Shown in pieces: positions 1 through 8,515 of a DNA stretch of 59,678 nucleotides (its first letter is position 1; each line of letters begins with the position of its first letter). This DNA comes from Desulfobacteraceae bacterium (GTDB taxonomy: Bacteria > Desulfobacterota > Desulfobacteria > Desulfobacterales > Desulfosalsimonadaceae). The stretch spans positions 1 to 59,678 of the forward strand of contig JAIPDS010000008.1 in NCBI GenBank assembly GCA_021737565.1, written 5' to 3'. The position numbers and the translations under genes were made by a program. The notes under the pieces were generated by a model that was given only the letters and a program-made list of their open reading frames with translations, was not told where the DNA came from and made no database searches.

Positions 1-2
1 GC

Positions 3-353
3 ATCCAGATGAACATCCAGGAGCTTGCCACAGCCGTGCAGTACAGCCTGCCGGTCAAAATCGTGATCTTAAATAACGGGTTTCTGGGCATGGTGCGCCA
101 GTGGCAGGAACTGTTTTACGAGCGGCGTTATTCCTCGACAAGGTTCGAGCATACACCCGATTTTGTTAAACTTGCACAGGCTTACGGGGCAACCGGTCTG
201 CGCGCATCCAAACCCGGCGAGGTCGCCGATGTGCTCTCCGAGGGGATAAAAACCGAGGGTCCGGTTATCATGGATTTTCTGGTGGAACCCGAGGAATGCG
301 TTTATCCGATGGTGCCCGCGGGAGCGCCCATCAAAAAGATGCTTCTTGTGTAA
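3..353 (+). CDS. ilvB: Acetolactate synthase large subunit, C-terminal part (5' end outside window)
   Basis: This is the last ~116 residues of the ThDP-dependent catalytic subunit of acetolactate (acetohydroxyacid) synthase, which condenses two pyruvates, or pyruvate with 2-oxobutyrate, as the first common step of Val/Leu/Ile synthesis. The frame is open from the first bases and shows the end of the ThDP-binding region (QMNIQELATA, then VILNNGFLGMVRQWQ) and the usual C-terminus with EECVYPMVPAGA. It is cut by the window edge, not truncated. ilvN follows 66 bp downstream and ilvC, cimA and leuA lie beyond, so this is the biosynthetic anabolic form. The leader region that could show attenuation lies outside the window. 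Confidence 0.96.
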   Translation: MQMNIQELATAVQYSLPVKIVILNNGFLGMVRQWQELFYERRYSSTRFEHTPDFVKLAQAYGATGLRASKPGEVADVLSEGIKTEGPVIMDFLVEPEECVYPMVPAGAPIKKMLLV

Positions 354-419
354 ACCCGGAAATTCGGGTACCGGAAACGTTTATCTTTAAAAGCAAAAGC
401 GGCTGAAAAGGATTTGACC

Positions 420-908
420 ATGAACGAAAAACAGCATTTACTTTCCATTCTTGTGGACAATGAGCCGGGGGTGCTCTCCAGGATCACGGGACTGTTTTCA
501 GGCAGGGGATACAATATTGAAAGCCTTAGCGTTGCCGAGACAGTGGATCCAAAGATTTCACGAATTACCATGGTTACAAAGGGCAGTCCCATGATTGTTG
601 AGCAGATACAAAAACAGCTAAATAAGCTGATAAACGTAATCAAGGTAATCGATCTTACTGATACCAAGTACGTGATTCGTGAAATGGCCCTTATCAAGGT
701 AAACGCAAGGTCTGAGAACCGTGCCGAGATCCTGCGCATCACCGATATTTTCCGGGGCCAGGTGGTGGACGTGGGAAGCGAACATTTCACCATAAAGATA
801 GAAGGCGACCAGGAAAAAACAGAGGCGATTTTAAGCCTGTTAAAACCCTTCGGCATAAGGGAGATCGCGCGTACAGGATGCGTGGCCCTGCCCAGGGAAA
901 AGAAGTGA
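420..908 (+). CDS. ilvN: Acetolactate synthase small (regulatory) subunit
   Basis: Regulatory subunit of acetolactate synthase; in this family it binds the large subunit and gives valine feedback inhibition. The 162-residue protein has an N-terminal ACT domain (LVDNEPGVLSRITGLF, residues ~9-24) and the conserved IlvH-type C-terminal half (EILRITDIFRGQVVDVG). I start at the ATG at 420, preceded by an AAAAGGA box with 7-nt spacing, rather than the in-frame TTG two codons upstream, which would touch that box. The length matches IlvH/IlvN of the 160-residue class. It lies between ilvB and ilvC and is presumably cotranscribed with them. Confidence 0.95.
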   Translation: MNEKQHLLSILVDNEPGVLSRITGLFSGRGYNIESLSVAETVDPKISRITMVTKGSPMIVEQIQKQLNKLINVIKVIDLTDTKYVIREMALIKVNARSENRAEILRITDIFRGQVVDVGSEHFTIKIEGDQEKTEAILSLLKPFGIREIARTGCVALPREKK

Positions 909-956
909 TCAATTAATTTTAAAACAAATACAACTTAAAACTTGGAGGACTGAAAA

Positions 957-2012
957 ATGGCAAAACTTGACTTTGGCGGGCTTGAGGAAGAGGTAATAAC
1001 TTCTGACGAATTTACAATGGATAAGGCAAGACAGGTTTTAAAAGACGAAACCATAGTGGTTCTCGGCTACGGGGTCCAGGGGCCGGCCCAGGCACTTAAC
1101 CTCAGGGATAACGGTCTGTCTGTGATAGTAGGACAGCTTGAAGGAGACGAATACTGGGACAAGGCCGTATCCGACGGCTTTGTCCCGGGCGAAACCCTTT
1201 TTCCGCTTGAAGAAGCCGCAAAACGGGGTACCATTATAATGGAACTGATGTCTGATGCCGGGCAGGTGGCGACATGGCACAAAATAAAGGAATGTCTCAA
1301 CAAGGGCGACGCCCTGTATTTCTCACACGGTTTCTCAATTGTCTACAAGGAGCAGACCGGTGTGATTCCGCCCGATTACGTGGACGTGATCTTGGTGGCT
1401 CCAAAGGGTTCGGGCAGAAGCGTTAGAAACAACTTCCTGGCCGGCAGCGGCATTAACTCGAGTTTTGCCATACACCAGGATTACACGGGCAGGGCCAGAC
1501 AAAGAAGCCTGGCCATAGGAATAGCCATTGGTTCAGGTTATCTTTTTCCCACCACTTTTGAAAAAGAAGTCTTCAGCGACCTGACAGGCGAACGGGGCGT
1601 ACTTATGGGGTGCCTGGCGGGCGTGATGGAAGCCCAGTACAATACTCTTCGCAACCACGGCCATTCCCCGAGCGAGGCATTCAACGAAACAGTGGAGGAG
1701 CTTACCCAGAGCCTGATCAGGCTGGTGGATGAAAACGGCATGGATTGGATGTTCTCCAACTGCAGCACCACGGCCCAGAGGGGAGCTCTTGACTGGGCGC
1801 CCAAATTTCGCGATGCGGTAACCCCCCTGTTCGAAGAGCTTTATAAGAGCGTTGCCTCGGGAAAAGAAACCAAGCGTGTCCTGGAGGCAAACAGCACCCC
1901 TGACTACAAGGAGAAATTGACCCGGGAACTCGATGCGATCAAAAATTCCGAAATGTGGAGAGCAGGCGCCGCGGTCCGCTCGCTCAGGCCGGAGCGAAGA
2001 GACAGAAAATAG
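957..2012 (+). CDS. ilvC: Ketol-acid reductoisomerase
   Basis: Converts 2-acetolactate or 2-aceto-2-hydroxybutyrate to the dihydroxy acid using NAD(P)H and Mg2+. The Rossmann motif is GYGVQGPAQALNLRDNG (residues ~38-54) and the C-terminal knotted domain carries DLTGERG, GHSPSEAFNETVEE and STTAQRGA. A strong GGAGG sits 9 nt before the ATG. At 351 residues, with motifs such as APKGSGRSVRNNF and INSSFAIHQD, it belongs to the branch otherwise seen in Bacteroidetes and the yeast Ilv5 type rather than the ~330-residue form with GYGSQGHAHALNL. That placement is from memory of family sequences, not a tree. Third gene of the ilvBNC-cimA-leuA block. Confidence 0.95.
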   Translation: MAKLDFGGLEEEVITSDEFTMDKARQVLKDETIVVLGYGVQGPAQALNLRDNGLSVIVGQLEGDEYWDKAVSDGFVPGETLFPLEEAAKRGTIIMELMSDAGQVATWHKIKECLNKGDALYFSHGFSIVYKEQTGVIPPDYVDVILVAPKGSGRSVRNNFLAGSGINSSFAIHQDYTGRARQRSLAIGIAIGSGYLFPTTFEKEVFSDLTGERGVLMGCLAGVMEAQYNTLRNHGHSPSEAFNETVEELTQSLIRLVDENGMDWMFSNCSTTAQRGALDWAPKFRDAVTPLFEELYKSVASGKETKRVLEANSTPDYKEKLTRELDAIKNSEMWRAGAAVRSLRPERRDRK

Positions 2013-2106
2013 TAATCATAATAAACAAATTTAAAACCCGGATTCCGAAATCCGATATAGATAAGGATAATTGAAAAATTAACAAACCCGTAAAAAGTTG
2101 ATTTCC

Positions 2107-2230
2107 GACGGCAAAGTAAAAAGTTCAAGATCAAGGCGTGCAAAATCCTGAGGAATGCAGCGTACTTATCGTACGTGAAATTCCGAGGGATGAAGCGCAA
2201 CGCCGATATTGGACTTTTTACGAAGCCGTC
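2107..2230. repeat. 124-bp ERIC-like palindromic dispersed repeat, copy 1
   Basis: An imperfect palindrome with ends GACGGC/GCCGTC, then inner arms GTAAAAAGTTCAA and TTGGACTTTTTAC, and a core CGTACTTATCGTACG. The reverse complement of 59543-59667 matches it over the whole length, including the off-palindrome segment AATGCAGCGTACTTA, so this is one element present twice in opposite orientation. A partial extra end (GTAAAAAGTTGAT) lies just upstream at 2089-2101. It fills most of the 251-bp gap between ilvC and cimA and would be transcribed if the operon is continuous. Size and symmetry resemble enterobacterial ERIC, but the sequence is unrelated as far as I can see. Confidence 0.88.
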
Positions 2231-2263
2231 AACAATTAATTTTCATAAGAAGAGAAGGTTTCC

Positions 2264-3865
2264 ATGGAATCAGTACTGATATATGACACCACGTTAAGGG
2301 ACGGCACACAGGGTGAAAAAATAAACTTTACCGCCCTGGACAAGCTTAAAATCGCCAGAAAGCTCGATGACATGGGCATCCATTACATCGAGGGCGGCTG
2401 GCCCGGAGCTTCTGCAAAGGACTGGGAATTTTTCCGGATGGCTGCAGAAGAGCCGTTCAAACACACCAAAATGGCGGCATTCGGTTCCACCCACAAGCAC
2501 GGAACCTCCCCTGAAGAAGATCGCCAGCTCAGGGCGGTGGTCGAATCCGGGGCTCCGGTAGGAACCCTTGTGGGCAAAAGCTGGGATCTTCATGTGACAA
2601 AAATTCTCGGCATACCGCTTGAGGACAACCTGGAGATGATCCGCAACTCGGTGGCCTATCTGAAAAAAAACAATCTGGAGGCGCACTATGATGCGGAACA
2701 CTTTTTTGACGGCTACAAGGAAAACCCTGATTACGCGGCCGCCACAATCGAAGCGGCTGTAAAGGGCGGGGCCGATGCCGTTGTTCTGTGCGATACAAAC
2801 GGCGGCACTCTTCCCCACGAGATAGAAAAAACAATCGGGGAAATAACCGGGGTTATTCAAAAAGTCACTGACCGGAAGGTAAGCATAGGAATACATACCC
2901 ACAATGATTCCAATCTTGCCGTTGCAAACAGCATCATCGCAGTACGTGCCGGCGCGACAATCGTACAGGGCACCATCAACGGGTATGGAGAAAGATGCGG
3001 CAATGCGGATTTGACCTCGATACTTCCGATACTTAAACTGAAAATGGATTATCCCTGCATATCTGATGAAAACCTGTCCAAGCTCCAGAAAGTATCTCTG
3101 TATGTAAGCGAGACCGCCAATATGACTCCTGTAAACAGCCGGCCCTTTGTGGGCAAAAGCGCCTTTACCCACAAGGGCGGGCTGCACGTGGATGCCATTA
3201 TGAAGGAACCCCGCTCCTATGAACATATGAATCCCGAGCTGGTCGGAAACAAGCGAAGAGTTCTTATTTCCGACATGTCGGGCAAGGGCAACATCAAATA
3301 CAAGGCAAGAGAGCTGGGATTCCCGGTCGATGAAAACGGTTATGACTATGCCGCGATAGTAAACAGGGTAAAGCAGCTCGAGCAGGAAGGCTACCAGTAT
3401 GATGTTGCAGACGGGTCTCTGCAGATACTTATGGAAAAGCTCACAGAGCGCTTCAGACCCTGTTTTGAACTCGAATCCTTCCGGGTTACCGTGGAAAAGG
3501 AAAAAGACCGGCCCTGCCATTCCAATGCGGTTATAAAGATAAACGTGGACGGGATAGAGGAAATAACAGCCGCAGAAGGCTACGGACCGGTCAGCGCCCT
3601 GGACAATTCCCTGAGAAAGGCCTTAAACAATGTTTACGGGCGCGCTCTTGATCAGGTGCACCTGGTGGACTTCAAGGTCCGGGTGTTAGACGGGCGCGAA
3701 GGCACCGCAGCCAAGGTCCGGGTGCTGATCGAAACAAGGGATGAAGAGACGATCTGGAGCACCATTGGAGTATCCGAGGACATTATAGAGGCGAGCTGGC
3801 AGGCACTGGCAGACAGCTTCCAGTATAAGCTTGCCAGGTTTGTAAACGGAACCAACCAAGTATAA
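2264..3865 (+). CDS. cimA: (R)-citramalate synthase
   Basis: Condenses pyruvate and acetyl-CoA to (R)-citramalate, the threonine-independent entry to 2-oxobutyrate and isoleucine. The 533-residue protein has the DRE-TIM metallolyase motif DTTLRDGTQGEKINFT (residues ~8-23), the metal-binding HTHND, and THKGGLHVDAI. The C-terminal LeuA-dimer/allosteric domain begins around residue 400. DGTQGE in place of the LeuA-type DGEQSPG is characteristic of CimA. The start is supported by AAGAGAAGG upstream. It sits between ilvC and leuA, so the five genes together cover isoleucine and the first leucine step; LeuCD at 15.8 kb would be expected to isomerise citramalate as well. Confidence 0.93.
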   Translation: MESVLIYDTTLRDGTQGEKINFTALDKLKIARKLDDMGIHYIEGGWPGASAKDWEFFRMAAEEPFKHTKMAAFGSTHKHGTSPEEDRQLRAVVESGAPVGTLVGKSWDLHVTKILGIPLEDNLEMIRNSVAYLKKNNLEAHYDAEHFFDGYKENPDYAAATIEAAVKGGADAVVLCDTNGGTLPHEIEKTIGEITGVIQKVTDRKVSIGIHTHNDSNLAVANSIIAVRAGATIVQGTINGYGERCGNADLTSILPILKLKMDYPCISDENLSKLQKVSLYVSETANMTPVNSRPFVGKSAFTHKGGLHVDAIMKEPRSYEHMNPELVGNKRRVLISDMSGKGNIKYKARELGFPVDENGYDYAAIVNRVKQLEQEGYQYDVADGSLQILMEKLTERFRPCFELESFRVTVEKEKDRPCHSNAVIKINVDGIEEITAAEGYGPVSALDNSLRKALNNVYGRALDQVHLVDFKVRVLDGREGTAAKVRVLIETRDEETIWSTIGVSEDIIEASWQALADSFQYKLARFVNGTNQV

Positions 3866-3903
3866 CAACCAAAACAGATTTTTGCGAATCCAGGAGCAGC
3901 CCG

Positions 3904-5442
3904 ATGAAAGAAAAGGTATACATATTTGACACCACCCTGCGTGACGGGGAGCAGTCGCCAGGGGCCAGCATGAATACGGCCGAAAAGGTGCGCATTGCAA
4001 CCCAGCTGGAAAAACTGGGAGTAGACGCCATTGAAGCAGGATTCCCGGCTTCCTCTGAGGGGGATTTTGAAGGAGTTGCAGAGGTGGCCAAAAAAGTTGT
4101 CAACTCCGAGGTCGTGGCCCTTGCACGTGCCTCGGACCATGACATAGACCGGGCCTGGAAGGCCGTGAGCCATGCAGCGCGGCCAAAGATCCATGTTTTT
4201 CTTGCCACCTCCGATATCCACATGCAGTACAAACTGAACATGTCCCGCGAAGAGGTGTTAAAAAGCGCCGTGGATGCCGTCAAATACGCATGCAGTCTGA
4301 CGGATAACGTCGAATTCTCGGCCGAGGACGGCTCCAGAAGCGATCCTGACTTTCTGTGCCGGGTATTCGAAGCGGTGATCGACGCGGGAGCCAGGGTGGT
4401 AAACCTGCCCGACACCGTAGGCTATGCGGTTCCCGCCGAATTCGGAGACCTGGTGGCATACGTAATGAAAAAAACCCCCAACATTGACAAGGCAATACTA
4501 AGCGTCCACTGTCACAACGACCTGGGACTGGCAACCGCAAACACCATGGCAGCAATAGAAAACGGCGCCAGGCAGGCCGAGGTGACCATCAACGGTATCG
4601 GGGAGCGTGCCGGAAATACCTCGCTTGAAGAGGTGGTCATGGCCATAAACACCCGGCCCACAAGTTTCCCTGTAACCACCGGGATTGAAACCACCCGCAT
4701 ATACAGGGTCAGCCGTCTGGTGAGCATGATTACCGGAATCATGATCCAGCCCAACAAGGCGATCGTGGGGGCCAATGCGTTTGCCCATGAAGCCGGCATA
4801 CACCAGCACGGAGTGCTTCAGAATCCCATGACCTACGAAATCATGAAGCCCGAAACGATCGGTCTGACAAGCAACAGGCTGGTCATGGGCAAGCACTCGG
4901 GCAAGCACGCCCTGCGCGATCATTTGAAGAACATAGGCTATGATCTTTCAGAAGAAGAGTTAAAGCAGGTTTTCAAAAAATTCAAGGAACTCGCTGACAA
5001 GAAAAGGGTGGTGCTCGACGAGGATCTCGAAGCACTGGTAAATGAAAGGGTGCTTCGAACCGCTGACATTTATTCACTCACATACCTGCATGTAACCGCG
5101 GGCACGACCGTAATGCCCACTGCCACGGTAAAAATGCTTATAGACGGCAGCGAGGCGGTCTGCACCGGCAGCGGAAACGGCCCCATTGACGCCACTTTTG
5201 ATGCAATTTCAAGGCTCACCGAAACCCGCTCCTCCCTGCTGCGGTTTTCAGTAAATGCCCTTACGGGGGGGACCGACGCCCAGGGAGAAGTCACGGTCAG
5301 GCTCAAGGAGGACGATTTTATTGCCCTTGGCAGGGGTGCGGATCCCGACATAATAACCGCAAGCGCCTATGCCTATGTAAACGGCTTAAACCGCCTTGAA
5401 TACCTGAAAAACAACCCTCCCAGAAAGGCTGAATCTCTCTAA
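3904..5442 (+). CDS. leuA: 2-isopropylmalate synthase
   Basis: First committed enzyme of leucine synthesis: 2-oxoisovalerate plus acetyl-CoA gives 2-isopropylmalate. The 512-residue length matches the bacterial LeuA1 class. Motifs: DTTLRDGEQSPGASM (residues ~9-23), HCHNDLGLATANT for metal and substrate binding, AHEAGIHQHGVL, and a C-terminal leucine-sensing domain with GNGPIDATFDAI. It follows cimA by 38 bp. The operon ends immediately after it at a strong bidirectional terminator. leuC and leuD are 10 kb away and no leuB is in the window. Confidence 0.95.
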   Translation: MKEKVYIFDTTLRDGEQSPGASMNTAEKVRIATQLEKLGVDAIEAGFPASSEGDFEGVAEVAKKVVNSEVVALARASDHDIDRAWKAVSHAARPKIHVFLATSDIHMQYKLNMSREEVLKSAVDAVKYACSLTDNVEFSAEDGSRSDPDFLCRVFEAVIDAGARVVNLPDTVGYAVPAEFGDLVAYVMKKTPNIDKAILSVHCHNDLGLATANTMAAIENGARQAEVTINGIGERAGNTSLEEVVMAINTRPTSFPVTTGIETTRIYRVSRLVSMITGIMIQPNKAIVGANAFAHEAGIHQHGVLQNPMTYEIMKPETIGLTSNRLVMGKHSGKHALRDHLKNIGYDLSEEELKQVFKKFKELADKKRVVLDEDLEALVNERVLRTADIYSLTYLHVTAGTTVMPTATVKMLIDGSEAVCTGSGNGPIDATFDAISRLTETRSSLLRFSVNALTGGTDAQGEVTVRLKEDDFIALGRGADPDIITASAYAYVNGLNRLEYLKNNPPRKAESL

Positions 5443-5456
5443 AAAAACGAATCCTG

Positions 5457-5495
5457 ATCAGCTACGGCAGCCTAAACCCGGCTGCCGTGGCTGAT
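5457..5495. terminator. Bidirectional intrinsic terminator after leuA
   Basis: Sixteen-base-pair stem (arms 5457-5472 and 5480-5495, one G-T wobble) with a 7-nt loop, built around ACGGCAGCC/GGCTGCCGT. It is followed by TTTGCTAATTT on the + strand and by a T-rich run on the - strand. It lies exactly between the converging ends of leuA (+) and the chalcone-isomerase-like gene (-), so it probably serves both. Confidence 0.82.
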
Positions 5496-5498
5496 TTG

Positions 5499-6089
5499 CT
5501 AATTTATGTCTTCAATGTCGACCCGGAACTCCCCGGAAAGCAGATCCTGCTGCAAACCCTTGTCAACCGAACTTTTAGAAAGCCAGATACTAAACAGGGC
5601 TTTCTTGAAATCAAAGCCCTTCACTATGGCCAGGTGCTTGTCAGATCTATAAATTTCTGTTCCCTCGCCCGGCCTATACTTAAACTCAAATATATCGCCT
5701 TCTTTTATGTTTTCTGAGAAACAGTTCAAAAACTGCTCCACCCGCTCCTGGATCGGCTCGAGTTTGTTGCCTGTAGCCCTTTTAAACCCGTGCAGAAAAA
5801 TCCTTTTCATGGTGTCAGCTTTTGAACTGGAGATCATCTCGAGGCGAAGCACCATGGGATCATCAGCTTCAATTACAGCATCCGGCCCGCGCCTTGGTTT
5901 ACCCAGATATAGTCCGGCAACATAATGTTTTTCTCCTATAATTTCGCGAAGCCCCGCACCGTTTAAAGCAAGTGTTTCATCGCCCACAGCAATGGTTTCC
6001 GGTATCTCCAGGCCTTCTATGGTTCTGGCAGAAGACGGGGATACGGATAGCAGAAGAACACAAACAGGTAAAACGGCCTTTTTTAACAT
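5499..6089 (-). CDS. Secreted chalcone-isomerase-like (CHI-fold) protein
   Basis: A 196-residue protein with an N-terminal signal peptide (MLKKAVLPVCVLLLSVSPSSA, cleavage probably after SSA), so periplasmic. The body matches the bacterial chalcone isomerase-like family (Pfam Chalcone_3 type): LNGAGLREIIGEKHYVAGLYL near the N-terminus, MKRIFLHGFKRATG in the middle and FKKALFSIWL near the end. Members of this fold include fatty-acid-binding proteins, and bacterial versions have no established reaction, so flavonoid chemistry should not be assumed. The gene runs opposite to leuA, with pyrD 25 bp upstream on the same strand. Confidence 0.75.
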   Translation of the reverse strand: MLKKAVLPVCVLLLSVSPSSARTIEGLEIPETIAVGDETLALNGAGLREIIGEKHYVAGLYLGKPRRGPDAVIEADDPMVLRLEMISSSKADTMKRIFLHGFKRATGNKLEPIQERVEQFLNCFSENIKEGDIFEFKYRPGEGTEIYRSDKHLAIVKGFDFKKALFSIWLSKSSVDKGLQQDLLSGEFRVDIEDIN

Positions 6090-6114
6090 GGCTGAACTCC
6101 TTTTCTTCAGGGTT

Positions 6115-7041
6115 TCAGGCTGTTAAGGTGCCCACTATATCCTTGATGTTTTTTATTCCGTTTTCTTCGAGGTATCGGCAAAGCTCGTCTATAATCTCCA
6201 TGGACACGCGCGGATTGACAAAATTGGCCGTGCCTATCTGAACCGCTGTAGCACCGGCTATCATAAATTCGAGCACGTCTTCTGCAGACATTATTCCGCC
6301 TATTCCCACAACCGGGATCTTTACCGCCCGGGCCGCCTGCCAGACCATGCGGAGCGCAACAGGCTTGATTGCCGGACCTGACAGGCCGCCTGTTACATTG
6401 GCAAGCCTGGGCCTGCGGGTATGAATATCTATTGCCATCGCGGTAATGGTGTTTATAAGCGATACCGCATCCGCGCCCGCGTCCTGTACGCATTTTGCCA
6501 TGCCCGCAATATCAGAGACGTTCGGGGTAAGCTTGACCATGAGAAATTTTTCAGTGCTTTTGCGCACCGCTTTTACCACCCCGGCGGCAGCCTCCGGGTC
6601 CACCCCGAATGCAACACCGCCCGCCTTTACATTGGGGCATGAAATATTTACTTCAATGCCGGCTATACCTTCCACCGGATCAATCCGGGCTGCAAGTTCG
6701 GCGTACTGTTCAATTGTTTCTGCATAAATATTTACAAACACCCGGGTGTCATATTCCCTGAGCACAGGCAGCTTATCGCGCACAAATGCTTCTATGCCTA
6801 TATTTTCAAGACCTATGGCATTTAACATCCCCCCGGTAGTCTCCACAATCCTGGGAGGCGGATTTCCAGTCGCAGGCTTAAGGGAAAGCCCTTTTACAAC
6901 AATTGCGCCCAGCCTGTTGAGATCCACCAGCCCGTCAAACTCCAGGCCGTATCCAAAGGTTCCCGAAGCGGTCATGACCGGATTTTTAAGGCGTATACCG
7001 CCGAGTTCCACAGACAGGCTGTCAAATGATGGCCGGTTCAT
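6115..7041 (-). CDS. pyrD: Dihydroorotate dehydrogenase, class 1B catalytic subunit
   Basis: FMN enzyme oxidising dihydroorotate to orotate in pyrimidine synthesis. The 308-residue protein shows TASGTFGYG near the N-terminus, [18 protein letters not shown], the catalytic-base cysteine in [11 protein letters not shown] (Cys rather than Ser marks class 1), [10 protein letters not shown], and the FMN-binding [21 protein letters not shown]. The class 1B form normally pairs with PyrK (FAD, 2Fe-2S) and uses NAD+. No pyrK is adjacent in this window, so the electron acceptor is uncertain. It is followed 25 bp later by the CHI-fold gene. Confidence 0.92.
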   Translation of the reverse strand: MNRPSFDSLSVELGGIRLKNPVMTASGTFGYGLEFDGLVDLNRLGAIVVKGLSLKPATGNPPPRIVETTGGMLNAIGLENIGIEAFVRDKLPVLREYDTRVFVNIYAETIEQYAELAARIDPVEGIAGIEVNISCPNVKAGGVAFGVDPEAAAGVVKAVRKSTEKFLMVKLTPNVSDIAGMAKCVQDAGADAVSLINTITAMAIDIHTRRPRLANVTGGLSGPAIKPVALRMVWQAARAVKIPVVGIGGIMSAEDVLEFMIAGATAVQIGTANFVNPRVSMEIIDELCRYLEENGIKNIKDIVGTLTA

Positions 7042-7252
7042 AAAAAATCCTTGCTTTTAGCGAAACAATCAAGGTGAATGTGATAAAAACTTTTTTTCAG
7101 TTTAAAGCATATCCGGCCCCCGGGTTCAAGCCGAAATTCAGGAAAAACGACTTGACCCGACAGCATTTGACGCAGTATCTGAATATCTTGCGCCAAAACT
7201 GGCAAGCCTGATAAATAAACCAAGCGGCACTTAAAAATCTCAGGGGTTTAAA

Positions 7253-8515
7253 ATGAAGCACATGCCTGACAGGCCTCTTCGCATCTGCCTGCTCAGCTAC
7301 CGCAGCAATCCCCATTGCGGCGGACAGGGGGTGTATGTACGCAACCTGAGTCATGCCCTGCACAGTCTGGGCCATTGCGTGGACGTGATCTCAGGGCCGG
7401 AATACCCGGTTCTTGACAACGGAGTACAACTGATAAAGGTGCCGGGCCTGGATCTTTACAACCAGGAAAATCCTTTCCGGGTGCCACGCCCAAAAGAACT
7501 CGCAAATCCGGTCAACATGCTCGAATGGCTGGGGGTTTCCACCATGGGCTTCCCCGAGCCTTTTACCTTCGGAATCAGGGCCGGAAAACTGCTGGCCAGA
7601 CATGGCAGCAATTACGATATTATACACGACAACCAGAGCCTGTCCTACGGGCTCTGGTTTATAAAGCGCAGAATGCCGGCAATTGCGACCATACATCACC
7701 CGATCACCGTGGACCGGGACGTGACCGTAAAAACAGAAACCGCGCTCTGGCGCAAGCTAAAATCCCTGCGCTGGTATTCGTTTATAGGCATGCAAAAGCG
7801 CGTTGCAAGAACGCTGCCGCACCTTATAACCGTTTCGAAATTCACCCGCCGGCATATAAGCGGGGAATTTAAGATTCCGGAAGAAAGGTTTTCCGTGGTG
7901 CCAAACGGAATCAATACCGAGCTTTTCTACCCGATGCCGGAAATCAGGCGGGAATCAAACCGCATTATCGTCACAAACAGCGCGGATACCCCGCTTAAGG
8001 GCCTGCACCATCTTCTGCCCGCAATAGCGGCCATTTCCGCAAAGCGGGACATAAAGCTTATTGTTGTGGGCACGCCCAAGAAAAACGGCATGGTGGAAAA
8101 GCTTGTCCGGGAGCTTGAAATCGGAAGCATTGTCACCTTTACCGGCAGGATCTCATACGCGGAATTTGTCCACCAGTACGCCCGAGCCACAATGGCGGTG
8201 GTCCCCTCGGTATACGAGGGCTTCGGCCTGCCGGCCGGGGAAGCCATGGCATGCGCGGTGCCGGTGATCAGCACCACCGGCGGGGCTCTTCCGGAAGTGG
8301 TGGGCGATGCCGGGGTCCTGGTACCCCCGGCTGACCCCGCAGCTCTTGAACAGGCCGTAGCAGAGCTTCTCGACAATCCGCAAAAGGCGCGCCGCCTTGG
8401 AGAAGCGGGATACAAAAGGGTGCAGAAACATCTTACCTGGACTGCTGTTGCTGAAAAAACAGTTGAAACCTACCAGAGGGCAATAAATGATTACCATAGA
8501 CTACGGCCGGCTTAA
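7253..8515 (+). CDS. Glycosyltransferase family 4
   Basis: A 420-residue GT-B enzyme of the GT4 family. The N-terminal acceptor domain begins with RICLLSYRSNPHCGGQGVYV, a glycine-rich loop typical of the family. The C-terminal nucleotide-sugar domain has PNGINTELF, and the E-x7-E motif in YEGFGLPAGEAMA at ~residue 325. No signal or membrane segment is visible, so cytoplasmic or peripheral. Donor and acceptor cannot be read from sequence. The stop overlaps the start of the next methyltransferase by 29 nt, so the two are translationally coupled and probably modify the same molecule; a surface polysaccharide or glycolipid is a guess. Confidence 0.86.
   Translation: MKHMPDRPLRICLLSYRSNPHCGGQGVYVRNLSHALHSLGHCVDVISGPEYPVLDNGVQLIKVPGLDLYNQENPFRVPRPKELANPVNMLEWLGVSTMGFPEPFTFGIRAGKLLARHGSNYDIIHDNQSLSYGLWFIKRRMPAIATIHHPITVDRDVTVKTETALWRKLKSLRWYSFIGMQKRVARTLPHLITVSKFTRRHISGEFKIPEERFSVVPNGINTELFYPMPEIRRESNRIIVTNSADTPLKGLHHLLPAIAAISAKRDIKLIVVGTPKKNGMVEKLVRELEIGSIVTFTGRISYAEFVHQYARATMAVVPSVYEGFGLPAGEAMACAVPVISTTGGALPEVVGDAGVLVPPADPAALEQAVAELLDNPQKARRLGEAGYKRVQKHLTWTAVAEKTVETYQRAINDYHRLRPA

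Noticed and set aside
2294-3520. 408-codon ORF on the minus strand
   Set aside because: It lies entirely antisense to cimA, whose motifs are unmistakable; its translation shows no domain and is explained by codon bias of the real gene.
7042-7252. Possible promoters between pyrD and the glycosyltransferase
   Set aside because: Several TTGAC-like hexamers are present (for example near 7152 and 7168) but none has a convincing -10 at proper spacing, so none is listed.
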